Translations under genes and position numbers: made by a program
The notes under the pieces: model-generated
The model's input: only the letters and a program-made list of their open reading frames with translations
The model's database searches: none
What the model was told of the DNA's origin: nothing
NCBI GenBank assembly: GCA_016703895.1
Contig: JADJBE010000003.1
Span: 291,077 to 355,076 of the forward strand
Source: Pseudomonadota bacterium
GTDB lineage: Bacteria > Pseudomonadota > Gammaproteobacteria > Steroidobacterales > Steroidobacteraceae
DNA length: 64,000 nt
Reading direction: 5' to 3'
Shown: positions 63,881 through 64,000 of the stretch, piece after piece
Layout: every line of letters starts with the position of its first letter
Position numbering within the stretch: position 1 is the first letter of the stretch

Positions 63881-64000
63881 CGGTACTGAATCTGCAAATT
63901 TCGGTTTGTTCGCTACGAATGAGGGTCATGTTGTGCCAGTTCGTGTCGCCAGAGCGTTGCTCGCGAAGCATAGCAGCGTCACGTTGCGGACGGCGTCCGA

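Overview
This is a GC-rich stretch from a Gram-negative bacterium, most likely a proteobacterium. The evidence is a TonB-dependent receptor, lipoproteins, several Tat-type leaders, and EtfAB with molybdenum-hydroxylase operons of the Cox type. I cannot place it more precisely; a steroidobacter-like, Nevskia-like or sphingomonad-like degrader would all fit. No rRNA, tRNA, CRISPR array or transposase is visible.

Positions 1-27,300 form a defence and toxin-antitoxin island. It opens with a partial VapBC module, an orphan HipB-like repressor and an MntA/HepT pair. A stand-alone SF2 helicase follows, then a type I restriction locus (hsdM, hsdS, hsdR plus a YgjP-like metallopeptidase), McrBC, an ORF6N protein and AbiE. 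A looser stretch holds a PLP decarboxylase, DUF2283, an orphan ParD, a secreted-type SDR, a Fic protein, two envelope proteins and a rhomboid protease. It closes with two more PIN-type toxin modules and a pRiA4b ORF-3-like gene. Several of these units carry promoter-overlapping perfect or near-perfect palindromes that look like autoregulatory operators (VapB, HipB-like, Fic, VapBC at 26 kb).

Positions 26,750-63,900 form a catabolic region. A winged-helix regulator is divergent from a TonB-dependent receptor that leads a first molybdenum hydroxylase set (CoxL, CoxM, CoxS), a ureidoglycolate-lyase-like protein and a membrane protein. A second complete Cox-type operon in the order G-S-M-D-E-L runs the opposite way and converges on the first. 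Next come a GMC oxidoreductase, a BON lipoprotein, an alpha/beta hydrolase and a flavoprotein, three of them with Tat-like leaders. DUF2207 and LemA, a PEBP protein, a double alpha/beta hydrolase, a SnoaL-like protein and an MFS exporter follow. The last part has EtfAB with an FAD-linked oxidase, an IclR regulator, and a forward operon of a maleate-isomerase-like enzyme, a PuuE-like deacetylase, an aldehyde dehydrogenase, a GPH transporter and a beta-lactamase-like hydrolase, then another flavoprotein. Together this reads as uptake of an organic compound across the outer membrane, oxidation partly in the periplasm, and ring or chain breakdown in the cytoplasm. The substrate is unknown; an N-heterocycle is one guess.

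A striking feature is the number of broken reading frames. Single-base lesions, many in homopolymers, hit hsdM, hsdS, the metallopeptidase, mcrB, abiEii, coxL, coxE, coxS and a flavoprotein gene. Larger losses appear in coxL/coxM, the GMC gene and iclR. Either the sequence carries systematic indel errors or both islands are decaying.
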